The translations under genes and the position numbers were made by a program. From Spirochaetaceae bacterium UBA6243 (GTDB taxonomy: Bacteria; Spirochaetota; Spirochaetia; Treponematales; Rectinemataceae): a DNA stretch of 6,400 nt. Shown piece after piece: positions 5,574 to 6,400 of the stretch (the stretch's first letter is position 1; each line of letters starts with the position of its first letter). The notes under the pieces are model-generated. The model was not told the origin of the DNA. It saw only the letters and a list, made by a program, of their open reading frames with translations, and ran no database searches. The stretch is taken from assembly GCA_002441395.1 (NCBI GenBank), contig DJVZ01000057.1:155-6554 (forward strand). Reading direction: 5' to 3'.

Positions 5574-6400
5574 GCCACCACCCGCGCGCCGAACCCCGCC
5601 AGCACGCCCTCCAGCGTTTCCCTCGTCCCCCTCACCGCCGGCGCCAGCGGCAGCCTCAACGCCTCCCCGCAGAGCCCCGTCATTTTGAGCGCGGCCTTGA
5701 GCGGAATCGGATTCGACTCAAGAAAGAGCGCCCCCATAAACGGCAGCAACTGGGCGTGCAGCGCCTTCGCTTCCTGGCGGTGTCCCGCGCGCGCGGCGTC
5801 GACGAGTGCCTTGAAGCGCCGAGGCAGTACATTCGCGGCCACGCTGACCAAACCCTCGGCGCCCACGGCGATCGCGGGAAGCGCAAGCCCGTCGTCGCCT
5901 GACAGCACCGTTTTTCCCTCCGGCAGTGTGCGGCAGATCTCCCCTATCTGGCCAAGATTCCCGGAGGATTCTTTGACCGCGGTGACATTCCCGATATTCC
6001 ACAGTCCGCTCAGCACCGCCGGAGCAAGATTGAGCCCTGTTCTCCCCGGCACATTGTAGACAATCACGGGCTTGCCATGCGCCGCACGGGCAACCGTCTC
6101 AAAGTGAGCATGCAGGCCGTCAGGTGTCGGTTTGTTGTAATAGGGAACCACCACAAGCACGGCATCGGCCCCGAGGTCGACCGCTTCCTCGGTCATGCGA
6201 ACCGCGGCTTTTGTCGAATTTGAGCCAGTCCCGACAACAATGGGAACGCCAAGCCCGCGCCCCACGGCCCTGCGGATAAGTTCACGACGCTCCTCTGGTT
6301 CTACCGTCGCGCCTTCGCCAGTCGAGCCAAGGACTACCACAAAATCCGTTCCCCCCGATTCTTTTTCCCAGAATGCCCTAAAACGTCCCCGCCTTGCTTC
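5570..6400 (-). CDS. dapA: 4-hydroxy-tetrahydrodipicolinate synthase (N-terminus beyond the window)
   Basis: DapA condenses pyruvate with aspartate-semialdehyde, the first step specific to lysine/diaminopimelate synthesis. The window holds 276 residues and the stop; the frame is open to base 6400, and about 18 N-terminal residues are missing by comparison with the E. coli enzyme. The partial protein carries VVVLGSTGEGATV (21-33; Ser-Thr where E. coli has Thr-Thr), PYYNKPTPDG (86-95), VYNVPGRTGLN (114-124) and VTAVKESSGN (139-148). Tyr115, Arg120 and the Schiff-base Lys143 keep exactly the E. coli spacing (133, 138, 161). SNPIPLKAALKMTG near the C-terminus is also typical. The in-frame GTG at 6340 encodes an internal Val within the barrel and is not the start. 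It is the first visible gene of the operon; the promoter is outside the window. Confidence 0.96.
   Translation of the reverse strand, partial: EARRGRFRAFWEKESGGTDFVVVLGSTGEGATVEPEERRELIRRAVGRGLGVPIVVGTGSNSTKAAVRMTEEAVDLGADAVLVVVPYYNKPTPDGLHAHFETVARAAHGKPVIVYNVPGRTGLNLAPAVLSGLWNIGNVTAVKESSGNLGQIGEICRTLPEGKTVLSGDDGLALPAIAVGAEGLVSVAANVLPRRFKALVDAARAGHRQEAKALHAQLLPFMGALFLESNPIPLKAALKMTGLCGEALRLPLAPAVRGTRETLEGVLAGFGARVVA

Noticed and set aside
5133..6059. Long plus-strand open frame opposite dapD and dapA.
   Set aside because: It is a composition-driven antisense shadow; its product is low-complexity (Pro, Ser, Arg rich) and it runs across two certain genes on the other strand.

Overview
The window looks like a piece of a mid-GC bacterial chromosome, most probably a spirochaete (inference). 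The pointers are a lipoprotein signal peptidase followed by a two-helix membrane protein of a kind I associate with spirochaete genomes, and a gene pair resembling flagellar motor proteins. No transposon, phage gene, tRNA, rRNA or CRISPR array was seen.

Left part (1-2054, all minus strand). At the left edge is the N-terminal 90 residues of a DUF1015 protein with its own promoter and a strong Shine-Dalgarno (SD). To its right, reading leftwards, lies a compact operon: a Nif3/YbgI-type dinuclear-metal protein, LspA (one base after the YbgI stop) and a 91-residue two-helix membrane protein (18 bases after the LspA stop). A minus-strand promoter (TTGACG, 17 bp, TATATT) drives a leader of about 94 nt. 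That leader ends in a textbook intrinsic terminator only 11 bases before the ybgI ATG. It is either a stand-alone small RNA or an attenuator of the operon. Its terminator loop carries CCUCCUU, identical to the core anti-SD of 16S rRNA.

Middle (2055-3852). An AT-rich intergenic stretch separates the leader promoter from a plus-strand, overlapping two-gene unit. The gene products are predicted soluble helical proteins of 138 and 382 residues. They share a module with each other that resembles the cytoplasmic part of MotA. The longer one ends in a region resembling the FliG C-terminal domain. I do not recognise a named gene; this pair and the leader RNA are the most interesting parts of the window.

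Right part (3949-6400, minus strand). A biosynthetic operon reads dapA (5' end cut by the window), dapD (ATGA overlap) and proC (11-base gap). It supplies the first step and the succinylation step of the lysine/diaminopimelate pathway, and the last step of proline synthesis. The plus-strand pair and proC converge on a 96-base gap with no convincing terminator.
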